In this document: one piece after another, positions 40,901 through 49,514 of the stretch
Layout: each line of letters opens with the position of its first letter
Position numbering within the stretch: position 1 is the stretch's first letter
Assembly: GCA_963576735.1 (NCBI GenBank)
Contig: OY755197.1
Coordinates: 8,816,501 to 8,880,500 of the forward strand
Direction: 5' to 3'
DNA: 64,000 nucleotides
Source: Bedellia somnulentella
Taxonomy: Eukaryota; Arthropoda; Insecta; Lepidoptera; Bedelliidae
The notes under the pieces: generated by a model
Told to the model about the DNA's origin: nothing
Seen by the model: only the letters and a program-made list of their open reading frames with translations
Database searches by the model: none
Program-made: the position numbers and the translations under genes

Positions 40901-41864
40901 CTCTCTAAAAATGAGGGCAGCATGTTATTGACGGCCTCAACGACATCCCGAACCTTGATGCTGAGAGGAACTCGGGGCAGCCTTGGCCTCCTTTCGAGAG
41001 GCACTTGGCGATATTCCAGGATCGTCTCTTCGAGTGCGCTCCTCACCAAATCCAAATCCAGGGAGACTGTTCCCCAATCGCTATCCGCACCACCCACATC
41101 CGGCAGGTTAGCAATTGGCTCCCTCCGTACTTCCCGTTCAGGGACTGGAGGGAGAACCTGCAAAGGTGGCTCTTCGTCTAGCGGAGGAACAGCCTCGCGT
41201 CGCAATTGTTCGAGTTCGGTAGTGCTAAAAAGTTCTGAGCGCTGTATGTACCGAACTCGATCCGCCAGGTTTTGTTCTGTGACGGTCAAATTGGGCTCCA
41301 GCCGCAGAAATTCGCGGTACATTGCTGCCCGATAACCCGTCCGCCCAGTTCTTGATCCTGAGGCGCTAAGGTAGGCCCGCATGGCATTTCTATTCATATC
41401 AACCGTCCATGCCATGCGGCGCCTAGCTCCACCAGCGGCGGGCACCGACTGCTGGGACTGAGTTGCCCCAGTCCCAACCGATGCCAAGCCATCTGGTGGC
41501 TGAGGTGGTCGCGCAGACCGGCCAGGTGGTCGGGCCGGTCTGCGGCGGCTGGGGGACCGCATGCTGCCACGTCCAGCCCCAGCTCCAGACGCGCCCCAGC
41601 GATAACCCCTGGGGAGCGGCCCTATACGCTCATCGTTATTATAATCGTCCATTTTACGATGAGCGAAGATTCACCCGGGTTTTCGCTCACTTGCCCCGGG
41701 GAGACCGTTATTGCTCTATTTTGCGCTGAGACCAGTTTGTAGACACGGTCAACACCTACAAACTCAAGCGCTGGATATTTGCATTGCTGGAATGGCAAGC
41801 TGGTAAACATTTCATCCTGCCATTCCAACAATGGGCGGTGGGGTCGTCACATCCCTACGCCATA
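37946..41864 (-). mobile_element. Dong-like (R4-clade) non-LTR retrotransposon, copy 1, intact
   Basis: About 3.9 kb between TAA/TTA repeats: TTATTATTATT on the left (3' side) and a long TTA run at 41865-41890 on the right (5' side). In element orientation: 5' UTR of 212 nt starting ATGGCGTAGGGATGTGACG, one 1,200-codon ORF, and a short 3' UTR ending GAGAGGCGAGGAACTAAAA plus a few variable bases before AATAAT. No target duplication can be seen within the microsatellite. From shared 5' edge to shared 3' edge it spans 3,909 bp, the same as copy 2. Insertion into TAA repeats is the known habit of Dong, first described in Bombyx mori. Confidence 0.9.
38050..41652 (-). CDS. Dong-like ORF: reverse transcriptase with restriction-like endonuclease, copy 1
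   Basis: A 1,200-residue single ORF for target-primed reverse transcription. Residues 1-75 are Gly/Arg/Pro-rich with no visible N-terminal C2H2 finger. The RT domain spans about 450-850: KSPGPDGLHHYW (471-482), the first catalytic Asp in GWIDYRKAFD (D602), GIFQGDCLSP (662-671) and the active site LLYMDDLKLYA (D708, D709). A CX2CX8HX4C zinc knuckle uses C1007, C1010, H1019 and C1024. The restriction-like endonuclease follows: KPD (D1094), 14 residues, then D1109 in FLVDVTIPHDE, with RRKYLDL near 1126-1132. That order (RT, CCHC, PD..D) is typical of R2/R4-type elements and distinguishes it from APE-type LINEs. No internal stop or frameshift; start ATG context GTAAAATGG. Coding-competent by sequence; activity is unknown. 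Confidence 0.95.
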   Translation of the reverse strand: MDDYNNDERIGPLPRGYRWGASGAGAGRGSMRSPSRRRPARPPGRSARPPQPPDGLASVGTGATQSQQSVPAAGGARRRMAWTVDMNRNAMRAYLSASGSRTGRTGYRAAMYREFLRLEPNLTVTEQNLADRVRYIQRSELFSTTELEQLRREAVPPLDEEPPLQVLPPVPEREVRREPIANLPDVGGADSDWGTVSLDLDLVRSALEETILEYRQVPLERRPRLPRVPLSIKVRDVVEAVNNMLPSFLESSMDLWDTDSILFGAAMTVCQIVGVRMPPTRAGGSRQAGSTSPRTRTRPAWMRRIESRITRARVLIGKLTSFRSGNNRPRVVRFVREAFPGENVFDNSPEFACRLVERIDDLKQKIAAWGKRIRRYSERVKRYQQNRLFMSDQKKFYRTLERPDVVSTGQRPEKADVVAFWRGLWSLPVDHEEGRWFEAVEGACEPIAPMNPVNISEEDVVAAIRKAPNWKSPGPDGLHHYWLKGFTRCHATLARQFQIALESGTLPNFLTTGVTHLAPKSDATADPSQYRPITCLCTIYKTLTSVLSSKITQHIVDNNVISGAQNGCRGGSRGSKELLLIDAVVGQLVKRNRRNFSAGWIDYRKAFDSVPHTWLMRVLELYKIDSAVRHFLGQCMGCWGTILSLDGQRMTDADDQIDIRRGIFQGDCLSPVWFCLALNPLSTLLENSGTGFQFRRGGPRLPHLLYMDDLKLYAPTADRLAELLTITNDFSGSVKMELGVDKCAVVHVEKGHVVHSDGVDVGTNHLRALSEAETYRYLGMSQTIGVKVADVKQGVCEEFYERLKSVLNSYLSGVNKIRAINSWVMPVLMYTFGVLRWTQSELDALDRRVRTTMTSHRMHHPRSSVMRLYIPRKCGGRGLLSAKTMHNREVCNLRNYFLTMTDDSIRGEVVASDKGLTPLSLASQDWRTPEVLSTSDRESVWKEKELHGRFYKVLHEPFVDRKASLHWLRFGDLFGETEGFVCAIQDQVIKTRNYRKYILKDGTTDICRACGRPGESLRHVISGCSALANTEYLHRHNQAAKILHQELALKYGLLQQRLPYYKYLPEQILENDRAKIYWDRSVITDRTILANKPDIVVWDRLQSRVFLVDVTIPHDEGLVKADTEKRRKYLDLAHEITDMWGVTSTEIIPIVLSANGLIPTSLAINLRRLDFCGVSVPAQMQKAVLLDTARIVRRFLNLTP

Positions 41865-41890
41865 TTATTATTATTATTATTATTATTATT
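41865..41890. repeat. TTA microsatellite between the two Dong-like elements
   Basis: An almost pure TTA run joins the 5' end of copy 1 to the 3' end of copy 2. It is both target and spacer of the tandem array. Confidence 0.9.
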
Positions 41891-44800
41891 TCAGGCATGA
41901 ATTTTAGTTCCTCGCCTCTCCCATGGCCGAAAATGAAAATATAAATTTTAAATGGGAGAGGCGGTACTCCCCAACAAAAGCACAGTCGGTCGGGGTCAGG
42001 GAGTCAGGTTCAAGAACCGACGGACGATCCGAGCCGTATCGAGCAGCACCGCTTTCTGCATTTGTGCTGGAACCGACACGCCACAGAAATCCAACCGCCT
42101 CAAGTTGGTCGCGAGGCTGGTTGGAATTAACCCGTTCGCGGACAAAACAATTGGGATAATTTCAGTCGAGGTCACACCCCACATGTCGGTGATCTCGTGA
42201 GCCAGATCGAGATACTTCCGACGCTTCTCGGTTTCGGCTTTCACGAGACCCTCGTCATGCGGGATAGTGACATCCACTAGAAATACCCTCGACTGCGACC
42301 GATCCCATACCACGATATCAGGCTTATTCGCTAGAATAGTCCTGTCCGTGATAACGGATCGGTCCCAATAGATTTTGGCACAGTCGTTTTCTAAGATTGG
42401 CTCCGGCAGATACTTGTAATACGGCAGCCTCTGTTGCAAGAGTCCGTATTTCAGAGCGAGCTCCTGATGCAGGATTTTGGCTGCTTGGTTGTGTCTGTGC
42501 AAGTACTCAGTGTTAGCAAGAGCCGAACAACCGGAAATAACATGCCTAAGTGACTCTCCGGGACGGCCACATGCTCGACAGATGTCTGTGGTACCGTCCT
42601 TTAGGATGTATTTCCGATAGTTCCGCGTCTTGATAACCTGGTCTTGTATTGCACAGACAAAACCTTCGGTTTCCCCAAAGAGGTCCCCGAAACGCAGCCA
42701 ATGCAGGGAGGCTTTACGGTCCACGAAAGGTTCGTGAAGTACCTTGTAAAACCTCCCGTGCAGCTCCTTCTCTTTCCATACGGACTCCCGATCAGAGGTG
42801 CTAAGTACCTCCGGGGTTCGCCAATCCTGTGAGGCCAACGATAAGGGAGTCAGTCCTTTATCACTAGCGACCACCTCTCCCCGAATACTATCATCCGTCA
42901 TCGTCAAAAAATAGTTTCTGAGGTTGCATACCTCGCGGTTGTGCATGGTTTTGGCACTCAAGAGGCCTCGACCACCACACTTCCGCGGGATATACAATCT
43001 CATAACCGACGACCTCGGATGATGCATTCGATGAGAGGTCATCATCGTGCGGACTCGTCTGTCCAGAGCGTCGAGTTCGGTCTGAGTCCATCTGAGCACG
43101 CCAAATGTGTACATCAGTACAGGCATGACCCAGGAGTTAATGGCTCGGATCTTATTAACGCCTGACAAGTAGCTATTAAGCACACCTTTCAGGCGTTCAT
43201 AAAACTCCTCGCAAACACCCTGTTTCACGTCTGCCACCTTCACACCGATGGTTTGTGACATGCCCAGATACCGGTATGTTTCAGCCTCGGAGAGTGCCCT
43301 CAAATGATTGGTGCCGACATCGACACCATCAGAGTGCACGACATGCCCCTTCTCAACATGAACGACCGCACACTTATCGACCCCGAGCTCCATCTTGACG
43401 GAACCACTGAAGTCGTTAGTGATCGTCAGTAGCTCCGCCAATCTGTCAGCCGTGGGGGCGTAAAGCTTCAGGTCATCCATGTAAAGGAGATGAGGCAAGC
43501 GTGGTCCGCCTCTCCGAAACTGAAAGCCCGTCCCCGAATTCTCCAAGAGTGTACTTAGAGGATTCAGGGCCAAGCAAAACCAAACTGGACTCAGGCAATC
43601 GCCCTGGAAAATCCCTCGCCTTATATCAATTTGGTCATCCGCGTCCGTCATCCGCTGCCCTTCTAAACTCAGGATCGTTCTCCAGCACCCCATACACTGC
43701 CTGAGGAAGTGTCGAACTGTACTATCAATTTTGTACAGCTCGAGGACCCTCATGAGCCATGTATGAGGTACCGAATCGAACGCCTTCCTGTAGTCTATCC
43801 AGCCAGCGGAGAAGTTCCGACGGTTGCGTTTGACCAGTTGGCCTACGACCGCGTCGATGAGGAGCAGCTCCTTGCTACCGCGACTACCGCCCCTACATCC
43901 GTTCTGAGCTCCAGAGATCACATTGTTATCAACAATGTGTTGAGTAATCTTGGAGCTCAGAACGGATGTCAAGGTCTTGTAAATTGTACAAAGACAAGTA
44001 ATGGGGCGGTATTGTGATGGATCCGCGGTAGCATCGCTCTTTGGAGCTAAATGAGTGACCCCAGTAGTTAAGAAGTTCTGTAGCGTCCCACTCTCGAGGG
44101 CGCTTTGGAACTGACGGGCGAGAGTAGCGTGACAGCGCGTGAACCCCTTCAACCAGTAATGGTGCAATCCGTCCGGCCCCGGACTTTTCCAGTTCGGAGC
44201 CTTACGGATCGCAGCCACCACATCCTCCTCGGATATGTTGACGGGGTTCATGGGCGCTATGGGCTCGCACGCTCCCTCGACCGCCTCGAACCATCGGCCC
44301 TCTTCGTGATCAACAGGCAGCGACCAAAGCCCACGCCAAAAGGCAACTACGTCGGCTTTTTCCGGTCGCTGACCCGTCGAAACCACATCGGGACGCTCCA
44401 AAGTTCTGTAGAACTTCTTCTGGTCACTCATGAAGAGACGATTCTGTTGGTACCTCTTTACCCTTTCAGAATATCGCCTAATTCGCTTACCCCAAGCAGC
44501 GATCTTCTGCTTCAGATCATCGATGCGCTCCACCAGTCTACAGGCAAACTCCGGTGAGTTGTCAAAGACATTCTCACCAGGGAATGCCTCCCTGACGAAG
44601 CGCACCACCCTCGGCCTATTGTTGCCTGATCTGAAGCTGGTCAGTTTGCCGATGAGGACTCTGGCCCTTGTGATACGGCTTTCAATCCGCCTCATCCAGG
44701 CTGGTCTAGTTCTAGTCCTGGGACTAGTACTGCCAGCCTGGCGGGAGCCACCAGCTCTTGTTGGCGGCATCCTGACGCCGACAAATTGACAAACTGTCAT

Positions 44801-45810
44801 TGCGGCGCCAAAGAGAATTGAATCCGTATCCCAAAGGTCCATGCTGCTCTCTAAAAATGAGGGCAGCATGTTATTGACGGCCTCAACGACATCCCGAACC
44901 TTGATGCTGAGAGGAACTCGGGGCAGCCTTGGCCTCCTTTCGAGAGGCACTTGGCGATATTCCAGGATCGTCTCTTCGAGTGCGCTCCTCACCAAATCCA
45001 AATCCAGGGAGACTGCTCCCCAATCGCTTTCCGCACCACCCACATCCGGCAGGTTAGCAATTGGCTCCCTCCGTACTTCCCGTTCAGGGACTGGAGGGAG
45101 AACCTGCAAAGGTGGCTCTTCGTCTAGCGGGGGAACAGCCTCGCGTCGCAATTGTTCGAGTTCGGTAGTGCTAAAAAGTTCTGAGCGCTGTATGTACCGA
45201 ACTCGATCCGCCAGGTTTTGTTCTGTGACGGTCAAATTGGGCTCCAGCCGCAGAAATTCGCGGTACATTGCTGCCCGATAACCCGTCCGTCCAGTTCTTG
45301 AACCCGAGGCCCTAATATAGGCCCGCATGGCATTCCTATTCATTTCAACCGTCCATGCCATGCGGCGCCTTGTTCCACCAGCGGCGGGCACCGATTGCTG
45401 GGACTGAGTTGCCCCAGTCCCAACCGTTGCCAAGCCATCTGGTGGCTGAGGTGGTCGAGCAGACCGACCAGGTGGTCGGGCCGGTCTGCCGCGGCTGGGG
45501 GACCGCATGCTGCCACGTCCAGCCCCAGCTCCAGACGCGCCCCAGCGATAACCCCTGGGGAGCGGCCCTATACGCTCATCGTTGCTATTACTGTCCATTT
45601 TACGATGAGCGAAGATTCACCCGGGTTTTCGCTCACTTGCCCCGGGGAGACCGTTATTGCTCTATTTTGCGCTGAGACCAGTTTGTAGACACGGTCAACA
45701 TCTACAAACTCAAGCGCTGACTATTTGCATTGCTGGAATGGCAAGCTGGTAGACATGTCATCCTGCCATTCCAACAATGGGCGGTGGGGTCGTCACATCC
45801 CTACGCCATA
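41891..45810 (-). mobile_element. Dong-like (R4-clade) non-LTR retrotransposon, copy 2, intact
   Basis: Same structure and same edge-to-edge length (3,909 bp, 41902-45810) as copy 1. The 3' end is followed by TCATGCCTGA and then AATAAT repeats. The 5' end CTACGCCATA abuts TTATCTAATTATTATT and then the third, truncated copy. Head-to-tail order with copy 1. Confidence 0.9.
41996..45598 (-). CDS. Dong-like ORF: reverse transcriptase with restriction-like endonuclease, copy 2
   Basis: Also 1,200 codons, uninterrupted. By eye it differs from copy 1 at about 26 residues (roughly 98 % identity). Changes cluster at the N-terminus (residues 3-5), near 626-646 (LGQCMGCWGT versus LRQCMGCWRT) and at 1067-1072 (EQILENDRAK versus EPILENDCAK). 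All catalytic motifs are conserved: IDYRKAFD, GIFQGDCLSP, YMDD, CX2CX8HX4C, and KPD with D1109. Two independent intact copies imply recent insertion. Cysteine for arginine at 1072 is the least conservative change in this copy. Confidence 0.95.
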   Translation of the reverse strand: MDSNSNDERIGPLPRGYRWGASGAGAGRGSMRSPSRGRPARPPGRSARPPQPPDGLATVGTGATQSQQSVPAAGGTRRRMAWTVEMNRNAMRAYIRASGSRTGRTGYRAAMYREFLRLEPNLTVTEQNLADRVRYIQRSELFSTTELEQLRREAVPPLDEEPPLQVLPPVPEREVRREPIANLPDVGGAESDWGAVSLDLDLVRSALEETILEYRQVPLERRPRLPRVPLSIKVRDVVEAVNNMLPSFLESSMDLWDTDSILFGAAMTVCQFVGVRMPPTRAGGSRQAGSTSPRTRTRPAWMRRIESRITRARVLIGKLTSFRSGNNRPRVVRFVREAFPGENVFDNSPEFACRLVERIDDLKQKIAAWGKRIRRYSERVKRYQQNRLFMSDQKKFYRTLERPDVVSTGQRPEKADVVAFWRGLWSLPVDHEEGRWFEAVEGACEPIAPMNPVNISEEDVVAAIRKAPNWKSPGPDGLHHYWLKGFTRCHATLARQFQSALESGTLQNFLTTGVTHLAPKSDATADPSQYRPITCLCTIYKTLTSVLSSKITQHIVDNNVISGAQNGCRGGSRGSKELLLIDAVVGQLVKRNRRNFSAGWIDYRKAFDSVPHTWLMRVLELYKIDSTVRHFLRQCMGCWRTILSLEGQRMTDADDQIDIRRGIFQGDCLSPVWFCLALNPLSTLLENSGTGFQFRRGGPRLPHLLYMDDLKLYAPTADRLAELLTITNDFSGSVKMELGVDKCAVVHVEKGHVVHSDGVDVGTNHLRALSEAETYRYLGMSQTIGVKVADVKQGVCEEFYERLKGVLNSYLSGVNKIRAINSWVMPVLMYTFGVLRWTQTELDALDRRVRTMMTSHRMHHPRSSVMRLYIPRKCGGRGLLSAKTMHNREVCNLRNYFLTMTDDSIRGEVVASDKGLTPLSLASQDWRTPEVLSTSDRESVWKEKELHGRFYKVLHEPFVDRKASLHWLRFGDLFGETEGFVCAIQDQVIKTRNYRKYILKDGTTDICRACGRPGESLRHVISGCSALANTEYLHRHNQAAKILHQELALKYGLLQQRLPYYKYLPEPILENDCAKIYWDRSVITDRTILANKPDIVVWDRSQSRVFLVDVTIPHDEGLVKAETEKRRKYLDLAHEITDMWGVTSTEIIPIVLSANGLIPTSLATNLRRLDFCGVSVPAQMQKAVLLDTARIVRRFLNLTP

Positions 45811-45830
45811 TTATCTAATTATTATTATTT

Positions 45831-46055
45831 TGAAAAGCATTTTTGTTTCTCGCCTCTCCCATGGCCGAAAATGAAAATATAAATTTTAAATGGGAGAGGC
45901 GGTACTCCCCGACAAAAGCACAGACGGTCGGGGTCAGGGAGTCAGGTTCAAGAACCGACGGACGATCCGAGCCGTATCGAGCAGCACCGCTTTCTGCATT
46001 TGTGCTGGAACCGACACGCCACAGAAATCCAACCGCCTCAAGTTGGTCGCGAGGC

Positions 46056-46056
<1 letters not shown>
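45831..46056 (-). pseudogene. Dong-like element, copy 3, 5' truncated
   Basis: Only the last 40 codons plus stop (45934-46056, ending ..DTARIVRRFLNLTP) and the 3' UTR remain. The truncation point GCGAGGCT passes straight into a TTA run (46056-46087), and the 3' side also meets TTATTATTATT. So even the truncated copy sits cleanly in TAA repeats. Confidence 0.9.
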
Positions 46057-46082
<26 letters not shown>

Positions 46083-46088
<6 letters not shown>

Positions 46089-46205
46089 GTAGTCGTCAGT
46101 CTGCCAACCCGCAATTGGCCAGCGTGGTGGACTAAGGCCAAATCACCCTATATAGGGTCGAGCCCCTTGGTGGGGACATGTATGGGCTGTGAGGATGAGG
46201 ATATG
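46083..46205 (+). repeat. Metulj-like SINE / LINE 3' tail
   Basis: GTCTGCCAACCCGCAATTGG, CCAGCGTGGTGGACTAAGGCC, then GAGCCCCTTGGTGGGGACAT and GGGCTGTGAGGATG. The first phrase is the 3' end familiar from lepidopteran Metulj-type SINEs and their partner LINE. The second recurs in reverse at 5461 and 20885. Confidence 0.6.
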
Positions 46206-46214
46206 TAGCTAGAT

Positions 46215-46312
46215 TGATGTATGTAAATAAAGCTCAAGATGTTTGCCAGGTTCGTAAAAATTGGCGATCGATAGTCTCTGCATGCCCGAATGTGACTAAC
46301 GGCGTAAGTTTA
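46215..46312 (+). repeat. LINE-B 3' fragment, diverged
   Basis: GATTGATGTATGTAAATAAAGC..GGCGATCGATAGTCTCTGC..GTGACTAACGGCGTAAG. Confidence 0.65.
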
Positions 46313-46437
46313 TGTTTTTTTTTCTAATTACTATCTGAACCGGAAAACGATGTTTTGCCATTAAATTCTTTCTGGAGAATTTCTAGTCGATAAAATAAAA
46401 ATAAAATGTTAAGGGTGTACATTGTCACATAAGAGTA

Positions 46438-46690
46438 TATATACATACATATACTCACGGCTATAAATCCCTAGAAGGGGTAGCCAGAGCTAACGAATTA
46501 GAAATTCCTCAGCCACTTTTGGAAGTTGCGTGGGGAAAAAGATGGTAAAATAAAGGTTGTTGGTGATGGGTCTCCAACCGCATCGCCCAAAAATCCCTTA
46601 AAAAGACCCAATACCGTTAGCCGCCAGTCGCCTCTTACGTATACCCACCGGAAGAAAAGGGGTAGTGCTATTCTAAGCCGACACTACACA
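46438..46690 (-). repeat. SINE-A full-length copy
   Basis: TACATACATATACTCACGG to CTAAGCCGACACTACACAG. CTAGAAGGGG subtype; contains a duplicated GCCGCCAGTCGCC patch. Confidence 0.88.
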
Positions 46691-47374
46691 GTATCAGTCA
46701 TTCATCATATATAGAAAATAATAAGTCGTTATTGAAATTTTCATTTAATTCCCTGAAAGTATCCGTCATGTGCTTAAGGTATGAATAACATAAATTCTTC
46801 AGCAACGAAGGGCCACTTGATAGATAGTAAGTTTTTATCAAGATAACTTTTAATCGCATTCTTGATTGAAAATATGGTTTCCCGTTGAGTCAATCATTTT
46901 GAATTACTGTTAATGCAAAAGAGTATTTTTAAAAACAAATAATAAACTTGCAAATCCGCAAAGATATTATGGAAATATTAAAATTAGCCTGCAACCTGCA
47001 AGGAAGTCGATAGATCAAATCAAACATTTTTTTTCGTAGAGCTTAAACAATTTTCTCATGCTAAAGCAACATGCTCGTGTTTTAAACAAAGATAACTTAG
47101 ATTAATCGAGAAGATACGAAGAATGTAAGTGTATCCGTAAGAATGTACCCGTAAGTGGTTCACTGTATTTCTACTGACTTAAGCGAAGTAAACGTATGAC
47201 CAATAAAATTCAGAACATTGAATCAACCAATAGGCTATTTGACTGTTATAAGAGTATAAATTTATTTTATTTCATCAGTCTTAATATTTCTTTCTTAGAG
47301 CGATTGGTAAAAATGCGAGATAAAAATATTGCATTATTTAACCAAAATCCGTCTTCTAAAATAGGTGTTTTTGA
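46691..47374. other. AT-rich stretch, no gene seen
   Basis: No repeat recognised. TGACCAATAAAATTC and CAACCAATAGG at about 47197-47232 are two CCAAT-type words, followed by TTATAAGAGTATAAAT. Confidence 0.4.
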
Positions 47375-47379
47375 TGCGA

Positions 47380-47525
47380 CTGTCACGTGACTAAAAACGG
47401 CCGTGATTGACGTAAACTGCGCACAAACAGACTGTGTATCGCTTCGCTTATTGGTGTTTAATGCGGAATTGACGTCACAGCGTGCCACAGCCGCCATATT
47501 ACTTAAAGTCGCGTTTTCGCGGTAC
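47380..47525. promoter_or_regulatory. candidate promoter-like block
   Basis: A base-balanced patch holds GTCACGTGAC (palindromic E box), GTGATTGACGTAAAC, CTTATTGGTG (CCAAT, reverse), TTGACGTCACAG (CRE-like) and GCCGCCATATTAC within 140 bp. Such clustering resembles an insect CpG-type promoter, but no transcript start or exon is evident beside it. Confidence 0.3.
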
Positions 47526-47767
47526 ATTTGAATATTGCATTTTCTTTTTAGATTTTTTAATAAAATAGCTAAAATAAAGACAGAAAAGTATTATATTAGG
47601 GCTCCTTATAAACAAATAAACACCGTAAGATAGTTTTCAAAACTTTGTCAAGTAGCCTATTAGGGTGTAGTTGCAACGTTTTATACAACCATCAGTTTTT
47701 AGCGGGTATTATTCAGCTATTCTTGTACTGAACTACGTTTGGTGTCCGCTCTATTTGCTTAAGTCCT

Positions 47768-48013
47768 TATGCATACATATACTCATGGCTGTAAATCCCT
47801 AGAAAGGGTAGCCAGAGCTAAGGAATTAGAAATTCCTCAGCCACTTTTGGATGTGAGTGGGGAAAAGATGGTAAAAGTAAAGGTTGTTGGTGATGGGTCA
47901 CCAACCGCATCGTCCAAAAATCCCTTAAAAGCCCCAATACCGTTAGTCGCCTCTTACGTACACCCATCGGTAGAAACGGGGTAGTGCTATTCTAATCCGA
48001 CACTACACGGCGT
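47768..48013 (-). repeat. SINE-A full-length copy
   Basis: Target duplication CTTAAGTCCT at 47758-47767 and 48014-48023. Confidence 0.93.
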
Positions 48014-48105
48014 CTTAAGTCCTCTATAGCTTTAAAGAACTAATATAATAGCTTTATTTACCTGGTCACCATCTCTCCAGGTTCTTTAAAATCATCTCTG
48101 GTGGA

Positions 48106-48397
48106 TTTTGGGTACATAGATAAAATGGATGAAAGTAAATTTGAGAAAGAGATCTATAGAGCTAAAGTGGAAGGTAATGTTAGTAGAGGACGACCACAGA
48201 GGAAACATTTAGACCAAATAGAGAGTGTGCTCAAAAAGGCAGGCGTCAGAAGTATGAAGAATAAAAGAGCATGTAGGTATGAAAAGATTGATGGATGTAA
48301 ACGAAGATAGAGAGGTTTGAAAGGATCATACAAAGTGGCGATCGATAGTCTCTGCCAACCCCAATGGAAAATAATGGCATGAGTATATGTATGTATT
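48106..48397 (+). repeat. LINE-B 3' fragment with flanking duplication
   Basis: TCTGGTGGA duplications (48097-48105, 48398-48406). The frame starts at FGYIDKMDESKFEKEIYRAK and runs to the usual C-terminus; a 4-base insertion in ATGTAGGTATGAAAAG shifts it before the end. With the copy at 54640 this is the longest LINE-B piece here. Confidence 0.88.
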
Positions 48398-48597
48398 TCT
48401 GGTGGAATCACACCCAAACACTTCACTATAAAATCATTATACAATTGATTTTACACCTCCGATAAGTAGATTGTTATTGAATAACAAATAAGTAGCTGTA
48501 AAAGTAATTGTTAACAGTTAGATTTTATGTTTAAATATTGACGCTATGTTTTTTGCGTCATTAATTTTATGGCGTCATTAATCATTTTAATTTTCTT

Positions 48598-49095
48598 AAT
48601 TCGGTATGCAAAGTTTTACTAAAGTGATGCTGATTACGAAATCATTTCGAGATATAATGCTTTTAAACAATATCTTCTTGAAATTAAATCAAAATAAGCT
48701 AAGATGACTGTTATTTTATCAAAAAACTGTAGCAGTGTTTGACCTTCAATGTTATGTCAAAGACGTTCGTTTTTCCAGTTTATTTGTAAAATATCGAAAA
48801 TCGTAGGTTTGTTTAGTATAATAGCGTAATAATTTCATTTGTGATCACAAAATCGTGAAATGTTTTGCAATCAGCAACACTTTAATTAAACATTTCCCTT
48901 CATTTGCATGTCGCTACGTGATTTTGTCGAACGATGACGTCATCAAGAACAAAAGCTGAACAATCTTTAAAAAATCATAACTTTATAATTATTCCTTTAA
49001 AATGAGAAATATTCAGATATGTTTTTTTATTTTTGTGTTTGCTATCGAATAGAAATATTTAATAAATACAATAAAAAAACTTTGCATACCGAATT
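48598..49095. repeat. MITE-like element with 20-bp terminal inverted repeats
   Basis: AATTCGGTATGCAAAGTTTT at 48598-48617 is perfectly inverted at 49076-49095, 498 bp end to end, with no ORF. Further dyads lie inside (GATGACGTCATC at about 48933). GCGTCA words just outside both ends may extend the arms. No target duplication is certain. Confidence 0.65.
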
Positions 49096-49107
49096 GTGAC
49101 GCCTAAT

Positions 49108-49414
49108 TATATTCTTGAATACATACTGGACGAATGCTTCATATTTTCAAATTAAGCGAAGAAGCGGTTTAAAAGAGTGAAGAAGATGTTACGTGAAAAC
49201 GTTATGAGAAAAATATACTAGCAATCAAAAAAGTCAGTAAGTATAAAAATAAAAGTAATCAAAAAAGTATGATAGGCCACTACTGCCAATTAAAATCGGT
49301 CCTGTACCAAAACGTCTGCCATGGAAATCCGCACTAGTGGACTTCAGGCACATCGGGCCCTTCGGTGGAGATGATTATAAATTGTGATCAAAAAAACAAT
49401 ATTCCAAATATATG
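49108..49414. other. unique stretch with one GC-richer patch
   Basis: 49265-49375 (CACTACTGCCAATTAAAATC, GTCTGCCATGGAAATCCGC, TCGGGCCCTTCGG) is base-balanced but carries no clear frame or splice pair; probably an unclassified repeat fragment. Confidence 0.35.
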
Positions 49415-49514
49415 ATTGCGGCACTAAATCTCAAAAACGGATAGCCAAAGCTTTAGAAATAGAAATTGAATAGAATTGTACAAAAACGATGGTTGTTGAT
49501 GAAAATAATCTCCA
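49415..49514 (-). repeat. SINE-A fragment, old
   Basis: ATTGCGGCACTAAATCTC, AAACGGATAGCCAAAGC, AGAAATAGAAATTG and GGTTGTTGATGAAAATAATC follow the family order with heavy decay. Confidence 0.5.

Noticed and set aside
38006..45688. Plus-strand open frames of 60-150 codons opposite the Dong-like ORFs
   Set aside because: They are antisense shadows of the GC-rich 1,200-codon ORFs and recur identically in both copies because the DNA is duplicated.
45815..46141. Open frame with a long Asn or Ile run near 46060
   Set aside because: The run is the translated TTA microsatellite at the end of the truncated Dong copy.
47769..47984. Antisense open frames through SINE-A (GYKSLE..VARAKELEIPQPLL)
   Set aside because: The phrase recurs wherever the repeat occurs but is shifted or stopped in most copies. 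No start or length is conserved.
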